A model generated the notes under the pieces. The model did no database searches. It was not told the DNA's origin and saw nothing but the letters and a program-made list of their open reading frames with translations. This document shows, one piece after another, positions 14,992-23,821 of a DNA stretch of 44,313 nt; the stretch's first letter is position 1; each line of letters opens with the position of its first letter. A program made the translations under genes and the position numbers. This stretch comes from Verrucomicrobiota bacterium (lineage in GTDB: Bacteria > Verrucomicrobiota > Verrucomicrobiia > Verrucomicrobiales > Verrucomicrobiaceae): the NCBI GenBank assembly GCA_017301975.1, contig JAFLEI010000048.1, forward strand, positions 1-44,313, written 5' to 3'.

Positions 14992-17517
14992 ATGAACTCC
15001 CCGCCCTCTTTGATTGAACAAGCCCTGGGGCAGGTGAACTCGCGGAGTGCTGGGCTGACGAGCGCCGAGGCAGCGCAGCGGCTGGCGGGCGCGGGGATGA
15101 AAGTGCGACGAAGTGGCGAAGGGCCCTGGCGGCTGCTTATCAACCAGTTCCGCAACCCTCTGGTGATTCTGCTGCTGGCGGCGATGGCGATCTCGCTGTT
15201 TCTGGGCGACCGGATGGACTCGCTGATCGTGCTGACGGTGGTGCTGATGAGCACGCTGCTGGGCTTCTGGCAGGAATACCGCGCGGCGAATGCGGTGGCG
15301 GCGCTGCTGGCGGTGGTCCAAGTGCGGACGAAGGTGCTGCGCGATGGCAGGGAAGTGGAACTTCCCACGGATGATGTGGTTCGCGGAGACGTGGTGCTGC
15401 TGAGCGCGGGAGACACGATTCCGGGGGACGGGGTGCTGCTTGAATCGAAGGACCTGTTTGTGGATGAATCCGCGCTGACGGGAGAGAGCTTTCCGGCGGA
15501 GAAGAAGACGGGCGGGGCGGGTGCCAGCGCACGCCTGAGCGAGCGGACGGGCGAGGTGTTTGAGGGGACGCATGTGGTGAGCGGGACCGCGCGCGTGGTC
15601 ATCCTAAAGACGGGAACGGGGACGGAGTTTGGCGGCATTTCGGCGAGGCTGCGGCTGCGCGCGCCGCAGACGGAGTTTGAGCGGGGGCTGCGCCGGTTTG
15701 GCGAGATGCTGCTGCGGGTGACGCTGGTGTTTGTCATTGCGATTTTTGCCATCAACGTGTTCTTCCACCGGCCGGTGCTGGAGGCCTTCATGTTTGCGCT
15801 GGCGCTCGCGGTGGGGATGACGCCGGAGCTGCTGCCGGCGATCGTGAGCATCACGCTGGCGCGGGGCGCGCAGCACATGGCGCGGGAGCACGTGATCGTG
15901 AGGAAGCTGGCGGCGATCGAAAACTTTGGCAGCATGAACGTGCTGTGCTCCGACAAAACCGGCACGCTGACGGAAGGCCGGGTGACGCTGCATGGGGCGC
16001 GTGATCCGCTGGGCGTGGAAAGCGAGGCGGTGCGGCTGCACGCGGTGCTGAACGCCACCTTTGAAAGCGGATTCACCAACCCGATTGATGAAGCGCTGCG
16101 CGCGCTGCCGGGCGCGGACGTGGGCGCGTACACGAAATGCGACGAGGTGCCGTATGACTTCATCCGCAAGCGCCTGAGCATCGTGGTGGAACATGCGGAT
16201 GTGAAACGGCGGCACCTGATGATCACGAAGGGCGCGTTTGCCAATGTGCTGGCCGTCTGCACGAAGGTGGCCGCAGGAGAGGGAGAAGCTGCTATGGCGG
16301 GCATGCGCGAGGAACTGCAGCGGCGGTTTGCCGAATACAGCGATGCGGGCCATCGCGTGCTGGGGATCGCCACGCGAGATGTGACGGGCGATCCGGTGAT
16401 CGACAAGAATGACGAGCAAGAGATGACGTTTCTTGGCTTTCTGCTTTTCGATGATCCGCCGAAGGCCGGAGCGAAAGAGGCGATCGCGGAACTCGGGAGG
16501 CTGGGGGTGGGATTTAAAGTCATCACAGGAGACAACCGCCTCATCGCGCAGCGTCTGGGTGGGCAGATGGGGATTGCGAAGCCGGACGTTCTGACCGGGG
16601 AGGCGCTGCGTGAGATGAGCGACGCGGCGCTGATCATCCGTGTGAGCGGGACGGACATTTTTGCGGAGATCGAACCCAACCAGAAGGAGCGCATCATCAT
16701 GGCCTTGCGCAAGGCGGGGCATGTGGTGGGGTATCTGGGAGACGGCATCAACGATGCGTCAGCGCTGCATGCGGCGGACGTGGGCATCTCGGTGGACGGG
16801 GCGGTGGACGTGGCGAAGGAGACGGCGGACATCGTGCTGCTGGAGCGCGATCTCGGGGTGCTGGCGCGGGGAGTGAGCAACGGCCGCATCACCTTTGCCA
16901 ACACGCTGAAATACATTTTCATCACCACCAGCGCGAATTTTGGCAACATGTTCAGCATGGCCGGGGCGTCGCTGTTCCTGCCCTTTCTGCCGCTGCTGCC
17001 GAAGCAGATCCTGCTCAACAACTTCCTGTCCGACCTGCCGGCGCTGGCCATCGCCACGGACGCGGTGGATGCGGAGCAGGTGATGCGGCCGAGGCGGTGG
17101 GATCAAAGCTTCATCCGCCGTTTCATGATCGCCTTCGGCCTGGTCAGTTCGGTGTTTGACTATGTGACGTTCGGCGTGCTGCTGCTGGTGCTGAAAGCGA
17201 GCGAGGCGCAGTTTCAAACCGGCTGGTTCATCGAGTCGCTGATGACGGAGCTGTTCATCGTCATGGTGATCCGCACGCACCGCTCCATGTTCAAGAGCAG
17301 GCCGGGCCGCATGCTCACGATCGCCACGCTGGTGGTCTCGGGAGGCGCGGTATTGCTGCCCTACACGGCGCTGGGGGCGGTGTTCGGGCTGGTGCCGCTG
17401 CCATGGCTGTTCATGGTCACGCTGCTGGGCATCACGGCGCTGTATCTTCTCACCAGCGAAATGATCAAGCGGGTGATGTTTGCACGGCTGGTGGAGGGGC
17501 GGGAGGCCGCGCGCTGA
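14992..17517 (+). CDS. mgtA: MgtA-like magnesium-translocating P-type ATPase (P3B)
   Basis: The ATG at 14992 (MNSPPSLIEQALGQVNS) gives 841 residues, a little short for MgtA (about 900). Motifs include TGES (163-166), the P3B-specific membrane helix GMTPELLPAIV (275-285), the phosphorylation loop CSDKTGTLTEG (D321), TGDN (512-515) and YLGDGINDASAL (GDGIND 583-588). The GxTPExLPxIV helix followed by TLARGA is diagnostic of MgtA/MgtB and related transporters that bring Mg2+ into the cytosol. The short N-terminus lacks the longer extension of enteric MgtA. The gene begins 105 bases after the divergent HhH gene. CtpF of mycobacteria is a P-type ATPase of the DosR regulon, but belongs to another subgroup. 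Confidence 0.9.
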   Translation: MNSPPSLIEQALGQVNSRSAGLTSAEAAQRLAGAGMKVRRSGEGPWRLLINQFRNPLVILLLAAMAISLFLGDRMDSLIVLTVVLMSTLLGFWQEYRAANAVAALLAVVQVRTKVLRDGREVELPTDDVVRGDVVLLSAGDTIPGDGVLLESKDLFVDESALTGESFPAEKKTGGAGASARLSERTGEVFEGTHVVSGTARVVILKTGTGTEFGGISARLRLRAPQTEFERGLRRFGEMLLRVTLVFVIAIFAINVFFHRPVLEAFMFALALAVGMTPELLPAIVSITLARGAQHMAREHVIVRKLAAIENFGSMNVLCSDKTGTLTEGRVTLHGARDPLGVESEAVRLHAVLNATFESGFTNPIDEALRALPGADVGAYTKCDEVPYDFIRKRLSIVVEHADVKRRHLMITKGAFANVLAVCTKVAAGEGEAAMAGMREELQRRFAEYSDAGHRVLGIATRDVTGDPVIDKNDEQEMTFLGFLLFDDPPKAGAKEAIAELGRLGVGFKVITGDNRLIAQRLGGQMGIAKPDVLTGEALREMSDAALIIRVSGTDIFAEIEPNQKERIIMALRKAGHVVGYLGDGINDASALHAADVGISVDGAVDVAKETADIVLLERDLGVLARGVSNGRITFANTLKYIFITTSANFGNMFSMAGASLFLPFLPLLPKQILLNNFLSDLPALAIATDAVDAEQVMRPRRWDQSFIRRFMIAFGLVSSVFDYVTFGVLLLVLKASEAQFQTGWFIESLMTELFIVMVIRTHRSMFKSRPGRMLTIATLVVSGGAVLLPYTALGAVFGLVPLPWLFMVTLLGITALYLLTSEMIKRVMFARLVEGREAAR

Positions 17518-18540
17518 TCAGCAGGGGAGAGGGCGGTGTTTTTTGAGCAAGTGGCGTGAGCAGACGAGGCCGGGAACCATGGGCAGCCAGAAGCTGAGGC
17601 CACGGAAGAGCAGCGTGGCCGAGAGGCCCACGGGCAGCGGCAGGCCGATGCTTTTGAGCGTCATCACGGAGGCTGTTTCAAAGGTGCCAAGGCCGCCCGG
17701 GATGAAGCCGATGGTGCGGAAGAGATTTGAGACCATGAAGCTGGCGAACACGCCGCCAACCGAAGCCCACACGCCCAGCGCCCGCGCCGCCACCCAGATG
17801 GTCGCGGCGTCGAGAAGGAAGATCATGGCATGCATGGAGAAGGCGAGGAGGAGCACACGGCGATTTTGAAACGAGTCGCGGGGCGCATGCTCCACCCACT
17901 GCAGCAGGCGTGTGAGCCGGGCGAAGCGGTGCAGCCTGGTCTTCACCCACTGCACGCCGCCGATCGGCAGCGAGATGAGGAAACCGCACACGGCCAGGTC
18001 CACCAGTACGAAGAGCAGCATGGAGAGACTGACCCAGCCCGGCAGAAAGGATGAGCCCAAGGCCACCGCGAGAGCGACCAACATGCAGGCGGAGTAAGCG
18101 AGGTGGTACATGCACACATCCACCAGCACGGCGGAGGCCACCACCGCGCGCGGCATGCCGAGGCGGGTGAGCGCACCGGAGACGACGGCGACGCCGCTGA
18201 TGCCGGCGGAGGGCAGGGCCTGATCCACAAACAGCATGGCGAGGCTGAGCTCGAACGACTTGATCAGCGACAACGACTGCTGCATGGCGCCGACCACCAC
18301 GCGCCACACGATGCCCTGCAGCACATAGGTGCCTGATTGCAGCAGCAGCGCGAGGGCGAGCCAGAAAAGATCCACCTGACGCAGCAGGCGAAGAAACGCC
18401 TCCTCCTCACTCAGATGGGTGACCACCAGAATCAAAGCCGCGCAAACGGCCACACCCATGAGCCAGGCGAGCCATGGGGTGGACGGCGGCTTCTCCGGTG
18501 GAGCATCGTCCGGGTCTTCAGGTATCAGCGCCTCAGGCAT
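17518..18540 (-). CDS. Lysylphosphatidylglycerol synthase-like membrane protein (UPF0104/AglD family)
   Basis: The 340-residue protein has about eight hydrophobic segments and the pattern of the lysylphosphatidylglycerol-synthase transmembrane family: SLIKSFELSLAMLFVDQALPSAGISGVAV and GFIPGGLGTFETASVMTLKS, where the motif P-x-G-x-G is the family's central signature. It lacks the C-terminal aminoacyl-transferase domain of full MprF, so it is a stand-alone flippase-type domain of the AglD/UPF0104 group. It is convergent with mgtA; the two stop codons are immediately adjacent. Substrate is unknown, but lipid or glycolipid translocation is expected. Confidence 0.85.
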   Translation of the reverse strand: MPEALIPEDPDDAPPEKPPSTPWLAWLMGVAVCAALILVVTHLSEEEAFLRLLRQVDLFWLALALLLQSGTYVLQGIVWRVVVGAMQQSLSLIKSFELSLAMLFVDQALPSAGISGVAVVSGALTRLGMPRAVVASAVLVDVCMYHLAYSACMLVALAVALGSSFLPGWVSLSMLLFVLVDLAVCGFLISLPIGGVQWVKTRLHRFARLTRLLQWVEHAPRDSFQNRRVLLLAFSMHAMIFLLDAATIWVAARALGVWASVGGVFASFMVSNLFRTIGFIPGGLGTFETASVMTLKSIGLPLPVGLSATLLFRGLSFWLPMVPGLVCSRHLLKKHRPLPC

Positions 18541-18686
18541 GCCACTCTTTTGAAGTCCCGGCGGATGAAGTCAATCGCGAAACCGAAGAGCGGGCAGAGT
18601 GACGGCGAGCCAGTGCGGCCCGCTGCACAAGAATGGCAGACCTTTGGCCATTGTGCGCCGGCAGGCAAAATCTATGTAGTGCGCAG

Positions 18687-19844
18687 ATGTATTACTACGC
18701 GCTGAAAATGCTCATCGGTGACCGTGCCAAATACATTGGCATCATCATCGGTCTGACATTTGCATCGCTGCTGATCACGCAGCAGTCGGCGATCTTTGCG
18801 GGGATCATGACGCGCACGTTCAGCTTTCTCACGGATGTGTCGCTGCCGGACATCTGGGTGGTGGATCCGCAGGTGCAGTACATTGATGACATCAAGCCGA
18901 TGCAGGACACGAAGGTGCTGCGCATCCGCGGAGTGAAGGGTGTGGAATGGGCCGTGCCGCTGTACAAAGGGGCGCTGCGAGCGCGGCTGGAGAACGGCAC
19001 CTTTCAGACGTGTCTGGCGATCGGACTGGATGATGAAACGCTCATTGGCGGGCCGCCGCGCATGGTGGCGGGGCGGCTGTCCGACCTGCGGCGGAGCGAC
19101 GGAGTGATCCTGGACCAGAACGGCGCGGAGGGGAAGCTGGCCCGAAGCGGGCCGGATGGAAGGCGCATCCCGCTGAAGGTGGGAGACACGCTGGAGCTGA
19201 ACGACCACCGCGTGTACGTGGTGGGCATCTGCGAGGTGACGCAGACGTTTCAGGCCAATCCCGTCATCTACACCACCTATTCACGCGCGACCACCTTTGC
19301 GCCGCAGGAGCGCAAGCTGCTCTCGTTTGTGGCCGCGAAGGCGAAGGCGGGGGAGGACGCGGAGACGGTGTGCGCGCGCATCCGCGAGGTGACCGGGCTG
19401 ATGGCGTACACGCCGGAGCGGTTCAAGGAACTGACGTTCTACTACTACCTGAAGTACACCGGCATGCCGGTCAATTTCATGACGGCGGTCGCGCTGGGGT
19501 TCATCGTGGGCATCACGATTTCAGGCCAGACCTTCTACAACTTCACGCTGGATAACCTGCGCTACTTTGGGACGCTGAAGGCCATGGGCACGAGCAACCG
19601 CACGCTGCTGAAGATGATTCTGCTGCAGGCCCTGATCGTGGGAGGCATCGGCTACGGGCTGGGCGTGGGGCTGGCCTCGGCGTGGGGTGCGCTGCTCGGC
19701 GGGCGCACGCAGATCGCGTTTTATCTGCCGTGGCAGCTTCTGCTGATCACTGCGGCGGCCATCTTGTGCATCTGCCTGTCCTCGGCAGCGCTGAGCATTC
19801 GCAAAGTGATGAAACTGGAGCCCGCGGTGGTGTTCCGCAGCTGA
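18687..19844 (+). CDS. ABC transporter permease (MacB/DevC-like FtsX family)
   Basis: The ATG at 18687 (MYYYALKMLIGDRAKYIGII) gives 385 residues. Layout is that of FtsX/MacB-type permeases: a first membrane helix (about 16-37), a large periplasmic domain (about 45-265), then three C-terminal helices with GFIVGITISGQTFYNF and LRYFGTLKAMGTSNRTLLKMI. Sequence style is like DevC of cyanobacterial glycolipid exporters. Its stop overlaps the ATPase start (TGATG). With the following ATPase and membrane fusion protein it should form a tripartite exporter; no outer-membrane TolC homologue is in the window. Confidence 0.92.
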   Translation: MYYYALKMLIGDRAKYIGIIIGLTFASLLITQQSAIFAGIMTRTFSFLTDVSLPDIWVVDPQVQYIDDIKPMQDTKVLRIRGVKGVEWAVPLYKGALRARLENGTFQTCLAIGLDDETLIGGPPRMVAGRLSDLRRSDGVILDQNGAEGKLARSGPDGRRIPLKVGDTLELNDHRVYVVGICEVTQTFQANPVIYTTYSRATTFAPQERKLLSFVAAKAKAGEDAETVCARIREVTGLMAYTPERFKELTFYYYLKYTGMPVNFMTAVALGFIVGITISGQTFYNFTLDNLRYFGTLKAMGTSNRTLLKMILLQALIVGGIGYGLGVGLASAWGALLGGRTQIAFYLPWQLLLITAAAILCICLSSAALSIRKVMKLEPAVVFRS

Positions 19845-20614
19845 TGAACCCCTGCATGAGCACGCCGCCTGTTTCAACGCCCTTCCCGCAGATCGCCGTA
19901 CGCTGCGAGGGAGTGACCAAGAGCTTTGGTACGGGAGCGGCGGCGGTGCAGGCGCTGCGCGGAGTGGATCTTGAAGTGCGGACCGGAGAACTGCTGATGC
20001 TGGTGGGGCCGTCTGGCTGCGGCAAGACGACGCTGATTTCCGTGATCGCGGGGGTGCTGCGGCGGGATGGCGGCGCCTGCGAGGTGTTTGGCCAGGATTA
20101 TCTGGCGATCACGGAGCAGGAGACGACGCGCTTCCGGGGCAAGCGAATCGGCTTTGTGTTCCAGGCGTTCAATTTGATCCCTACGCTCACGGCAGCGGAA
20201 AATGTCTCCGCGCCGCTGGTGATCCAGGGCATGAGCCGGAAGCCGGCGGTGGCGCGGGCAAGGGAGATGCTGCGGCAGGTGGGGTTTGACGAACGGATGC
20301 AGGATTCATCTCCCGTGGACCTTTCCGGAGGCCAGCAGCAGCGGGTGGCGATCGCACGAGCGCTGGTGCATCAGCCGAACCTCATCGTGTGCGATGAACC
20401 CACGAGCGCGCTGGACAGCGAGACGGGGAGGAAGGTGATGGAGCTCATGCGAGAGCTGGCGGTGGCGACGAACCGCGCGCTGATCGTGGTGACCCATGAT
20501 GCACGCATCTTTGAATTTGCCGACCGTATTGCGCGCATGGAGGACGGGCGCATCACGGGAATCGAAACCTTGAAAACCAACGCCGCGAGCGCGGCAGAAA
20601 CACGAAGCGCCTGA
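19844..20614 (+). CDS. ABC transporter ATP-binding protein (MacB/DevA/LolD type)
   Basis: The 256-residue ATPase has Walker A GPSGCGKTTL (55-64), Q-loop FVFQAFN, signature LSGGQQQR (160-167), Walker B IVCDEP (181-186) and H-loop H218. It is the LolD/MacB/DevA subgroup that partners with FtsX-type permeases and powers export by mechanotransmission rather than transport through the permease. The ATG at 19844 overlaps the permease stop by one base; a second ATG at 19856 is possible. It ends 4 bases before the membrane fusion gene. Confidence 0.95.
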   Translation: MNPCMSTPPVSTPFPQIAVRCEGVTKSFGTGAAAVQALRGVDLEVRTGELLMLVGPSGCGKTTLISVIAGVLRRDGGACEVFGQDYLAITEQETTRFRGKRIGFVFQAFNLIPTLTAAENVSAPLVIQGMSRKPAVARAREMLRQVGFDERMQDSSPVDLSGGQQQRVAIARALVHQPNLIVCDEPTSALDSETGRKVMELMRELAVATNRALIVVTHDARIFEFADRIARMEDGRITGIETLKTNAASAAETRSA

Positions 20615-20618
20615 AGCC

Positions 20619-21563
20619 ATGATCCGTCAATATTTTCTCCCCGTGCTGGCGCTTGCCGGCCTCATCCTTGGCATTGCCGTGGCCGTCAACGGCTCGAAAA
20701 AAGTCACGCCCGCAGCGGCGGTTTCAGCGCCGGCGCAGTCGCCTTACACGGTCTTCGTGGCCGGCTCCGGACTCATTGAGGCCAGCTCGGAAAACATCGC
20801 CATCGGGACCCTGGTGGGAGGCGTGGTGGCGAAGATCCACGTGCAGACGGGCAGCCGGGTGAAAGCGGGCGATCCGCTTTTCACGCTCGATGACCGGACC
20901 CACCGCGCGGAGATCAAGCTGCGGGAGAGCAGCGTGAAAGTGGCGGAGGCGCAACTGGCGGATGCGAAGGATGAGCTGGCCTTTAATGAGAACATCGAGG
21001 ACAAGGCGGCGGTGAGCGCGGAGGACACGAACAGGCGGCGGCATGCGGTGCGGATCGCCGAAGCGCAGCTCGCGCAGGCGCAGACGCAGCTGGCCGGCGC
21101 GATGACGGAACTCGACAAGCTCACGGTGCGCGCACTGGTGGACGGTGAGGTGCTGCAGGTGAAGGTGCATCCCGGTGAGTATGCGCCTGCGGGCGTGCTG
21201 GGTACGCCGCTGATGATGGTGGGCAACGTGGCCCCGCTGCATGTGCGCGTGGATGTGGATGAAGACGACGCCTGGCGCATCCGCTCCGGCGCGGTGGCCA
21301 CGGGGTGCCTGCGGGGCAACAAGGACATCCGCACGCCGCTGAAGTTTGTACGCTTTGAGCCTTACGTGCTGCCCAAGCGATCACTGACCGGAGACAGCAC
21401 GGAGCGCGTGGACACTCGCGTGCTGCAGGTGATCTTCAGCTTTGAGCGCGGAGAGCTGCCGCTCTTTGTGGGGCAGCAGATGAACGTGTTCATTGACGCC
21501 CCGGCACGCGTCTTCACGCCGGAGCCAGTCAAGCCCGCGAGGGAGGAATCCGTGAGCCGGTGA
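20619..21563 (+). CDS. Membrane fusion protein (HlyD/DevB-like)
   Basis: The 314-residue protein has an N-terminal membrane anchor (about 5-25), a lipoyl/barrel-sandwich half with GTLVGGVVAKIHVQTGSRVK, a helical hairpin (about 105-165, AEIKLRESSVKVAEAQLAD), the second half of the lipoyl domain (TVRALVDGEVLQVKVHPGEY), and a beta-barrel part. Such adaptors link an inner-membrane ABC exporter to an outer-membrane channel. The hairpin is short, so the contact with a TolC-like channel may be indirect. Third gene of a tight operon; the substrate is unknown. Confidence 0.92.
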   Translation: MIRQYFLPVLALAGLILGIAVAVNGSKKVTPAAAVSAPAQSPYTVFVAGSGLIEASSENIAIGTLVGGVVAKIHVQTGSRVKAGDPLFTLDDRTHRAEIKLRESSVKVAEAQLADAKDELAFNENIEDKAAVSAEDTNRRRHAVRIAEAQLAQAQTQLAGAMTELDKLTVRALVDGEVLQVKVHPGEYAPAGVLGTPLMMVGNVAPLHVRVDVDEDDAWRIRSGAVATGCLRGNKDIRTPLKFVRFEPYVLPKRSLTGDSTERVDTRVLQVIFSFERGELPLFVGQQMNVFIDAPARVFTPEPVKPAREESVSR

Positions 21564-21581
21564 GGAGAAGCCTGCGCCGCC

Positions 21582-22424
21582 TCAGCGCGGTGCGGTGATG
21601 CAGGTTCGATCGAGAAACTCACGGGCGCGGATTGCGCGGGCGAGGACGGTTTCCACGGGTTCGTTGGCGCCGCCCTGGAGTTCGAGGACGAGCACGCCGT
21701 GGAAGTCATTGCGGCGTAGCTGCTGGATGACGGCGGGCCAGTCGATGGTGCCTTCACCGGGAGGGAGGTGGGCGTCCCAGTCGCCACGGTTGTCATTGAT
21801 GTGGACGAGCTTCAAATGGCCGGAGAGTTTCTGAATCACGAGGTCCAGTTCGCGGGCGAGGTGGGCATGGCCGGTGTCGAGGCAGGTGCCGACGTTGCAG
21901 GTGCTGATCTCGCCGAGGAGGTACATCATGTCCCGCACATGACCGAAGAGGAGATGGGCGAGCATGTTTTCGAGGAGGAGCTGGACGCCGAGCTCACAGC
22001 AGCGGGCGGCGACGAGATTGAGCGACTCGGCGGCATGGTGCATGTGCTGAAGGAACTCAGCCTCCGGGGGGCGGCCTTCGCGCTCGGGGCCTGGATGGAG
22101 CACGACCTGAGCGCAGCCGAGCAGGGCGGCGGCCTCACAGGCACGGAGGAGCTCCTGCACGGCGGCTTCGCGCAGGGGCTGGCTCAGGGAGGTGATGTCA
22201 ATGCGCTCGGCAAAGGGGGCGTGGAAGGAGACGGGATGGAGGGCGAGCTCGCGCATGCGATCTGCGGCGCGGCGGACTTCGGCGACATTGTGATAGTCGA
22301 GATGACGCGGGGAGGAGCAGACCTCGATCTCGCGAAAGCCTGCCTGGCGCACGGGTTCGAGGATGTCGAAGATGCTGCGCTGGTAGAAGCAGCCGGTGGA
22401 GAGGGCGACGGGCCAGTCGGTCAT
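21582..22424 (-). CDS. Xylose-isomerase-like TIM-barrel protein (sugar phosphate isomerase/epimerase or AP-endonuclease-fold)
   Basis: The 280-residue protein belongs to the AP_endonuc_2/xylose isomerase-like TIM barrel superfamily. Metal-ligand candidates sit in QVVLHPGPERE (H), LLLENML (E), TCLDTGHAHL (D, H, H), KLVHINDNRGDWDAHLPP (H, D, H) and LVLELQG (E). The GEG-x-IDW segment after HLPP is usual for sugar-phosphate isomerases and 2-keto-myo-inositol type enzymes. The same fold includes endonuclease IV, which has longer ENTAGQG and RHE-x-IG motifs not seen here, so isomerase is more likely. Its ATG overlaps the stop of the primase-like gene by four bases. Confidence 0.85.
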   Translation of the reverse strand: MTDWPVALSTGCFYQRSIFDILEPVRQAGFREIEVCSSPRHLDYHNVAEVRRAADRMRELALHPVSFHAPFAERIDITSLSQPLREAAVQELLRACEAAALLGCAQVVLHPGPEREGRPPEAEFLQHMHHAAESLNLVAARCCELGVQLLLENMLAHLLFGHVRDMMYLLGEISTCNVGTCLDTGHAHLARELDLVIQKLSGHLKLVHINDNRGDWDAHLPPGEGTIDWPAVIQQLRRNDFHGVLVLELQGGANEPVETVLARAIRAREFLDRTCITAPR

Positions 22425-23821
22425 GGCGTGAGTTTGGAGAGAAGTTGGAGGCGTGAGGGCTCCAGATCACAGGTGTGGTCCGGGGGCGGAAAGCAGAAGC
22501 CTTTTTCGCGGTTGGAGGTGCAGTTGAGATCCACGAGGCGATCGACGCCGGTGAGGTGGAGGCAGGCGAAAAGGCGGGTGTAGAAATCGGCGCGAGTGCC
22601 GGCTTCGTAGTCATTCCAATCGATACCCCAGCCGTGGGAGGGGTCTTCAAATTTGGAGCGGATCAGGCCGGCGATGTGGCGGGGATGCCAGCCCTGGGCG
22701 AGCAGGCAGCGCGTGACGAGCTGAATGCCGGCGGGTTTGAGGAGGAGGTCATTGGGAAACTCCAGCAGGTGGCGGACGCAGTGGGGCAGGGAATCGAGAG
22801 GGGTGCGTGCGTAGGTCTGGGGCCAGAGGGTTTTGGGGTCGTGCTGCGAGGAGTAGTAGAACTCATGGAAGCGGCGGAGGCGGGAGGCGAGGTAGTGATC
22901 CAGCAGGCGGGTGGTGCCGGCCTCCTCCAGCGGGATGCGGACGCAGGCGCGGCGGGCGAGAGCGATGACCTCCGCATCCACCTGGCGGACTTCGAGGGCC
23001 TGACGGACATCCATTTCATGGAGGGGGAGGGAACGAATGGGGGGAATCTCGTTTTCCAGGTGGAGCGTGCTTACGAGACCGGAGACCCAAGGCTTGCGGT
23101 AGTTGGTGAAGGGCATGCGGACGGTGCGCGTGTGGAGGGGATCGCCGTATTCGGAAATGTCGATGGAGATCATCTCGCGCTGCCGGGTGGCGCTGGGGCC
23201 GACGTGGACGGCGGTGATCTCCACGGGGAGGCTGGAGATGGCGACGGATTTTTCTTTGATGTTGTGCGCCACAAATTCAATGAGCAGGGCGATGGCGGCG
23301 AAGGCGGCCTGATCCTCCGGGAGGATGCCGCCGGTGAGGATGGGGGGCAGGCGCTCCATGCAGGGACCGGTCAGCTCGGGAGCGGGGTTCAGGGCGGCGA
23401 TGCGTGCGGCAACGTCCGAGGAGCGGCGGATGCGCCAGACGAAGTGGTGGCCCTGGCCGGTGATGAGATGGAGGGGGCGGATGCCCCATTCGAGGAGGAG
23501 GGACTCGATGACCTGGATGACGGGCTCCTGAAGTGCAAAGCAGCGCCCGGGATCGACGAAGGCTGCGGCGGGGGAGTCAAAGTTCACATACTCCACATCG
23601 AGGTGGAGGAGGCAGGATTCCGAGTCTGCGAGAGAGCGGGCGATGTCCAGATCGCGGTCCAGAAACCAGTCGAGCTCTGCGGCGGGGTGGAGCTCGCGGC
23701 GGTCAAAGGGACAGCCGTCTGTGTGGGTGAGGAAGACGGCGGTGGCATGATCCAGAGACTCCCCGCCGAGAAACTCGGTGAGCCTTTGCCGAACGGCAGG
23801 GTCTGCATAGACAGGATTCAT
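22421..23821 (-). CDS. Putative archaeo-eukaryotic primase (PrimPol-like) with C-terminal four-Cys domain
   Basis: The ATG at 23821 (MNPVYADPAVRQRL) gives 466 residues. The first half has the three AEP motifs in order: LHLDVEYVNFDSP (metal ligands D75 and E77, the D-x-E form of PrimPol), ITGQGHHFVW (H125/H126, replacing S-x-H), and SIDISEYGDPLHTRTVRMPF then K243 (D221, R235), similar to the D-x-x-x-Y...R...K pattern of PrimPol motif III. The second half has LPHCVRHLLEFPNDLL and a helical LLAQGWHPRHIAGLI, like the Fe-S domain of the primase large subunit, and cysteines C348, C434, C443 and C451 that could bind a metal or Fe-S cluster. Assignment is by motif reading only; it is unknown otherwise. 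It is coupled to the TIM-barrel gene. Confidence 0.6.
   Translation of the reverse strand: MNPVYADPAVRQRLTEFLGGESLDHATAVFLTHTDGCPFDRRELHPAAELDWFLDRDLDIARSLADSESCLLHLDVEYVNFDSPAAAFVDPGRCFALQEPVIQVIESLLLEWGIRPLHLITGQGHHFVWRIRRSSDVAARIAALNPAPELTGPCMERLPPILTGGILPEDQAAFAAIALLIEFVAHNIKEKSVAISSLPVEITAVHVGPSATRQREMISIDISEYGDPLHTRTVRMPFTNYRKPWVSGLVSTLHLENEIPPIRSLPLHEMDVRQALEVRQVDAEVIALARRACVRIPLEEAGTTRLLDHYLASRLRRFHEFYYSSQHDPKTLWPQTYARTPLDSLPHCVRHLLEFPNDLLLKPAGIQLVTRCLLAQGWHPRHIAGLIRSKFEDPSHGWGIDWNDYEAGTRADFYTRLFACLHLTGVDRLVDLNCTSNREKGFCFPPPDHTCDLEPSRLQLLSKLTP

Noticed and set aside
14919..17057. 712-codon minus-strand frame opposite mgtA
   Set aside because: Ser/Arg/Pro-rich composition with no motif; the plus strand encodes a complete P-type ATPase.
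21582..22424. Endonuclease IV (Nfo) identity for the TIM-barrel protein
   Set aside because: The ENTAGQG and RHE-x-IG motifs of Nfo are not found and GEG-x-IDW favours isomerase; kept only as an alternative.
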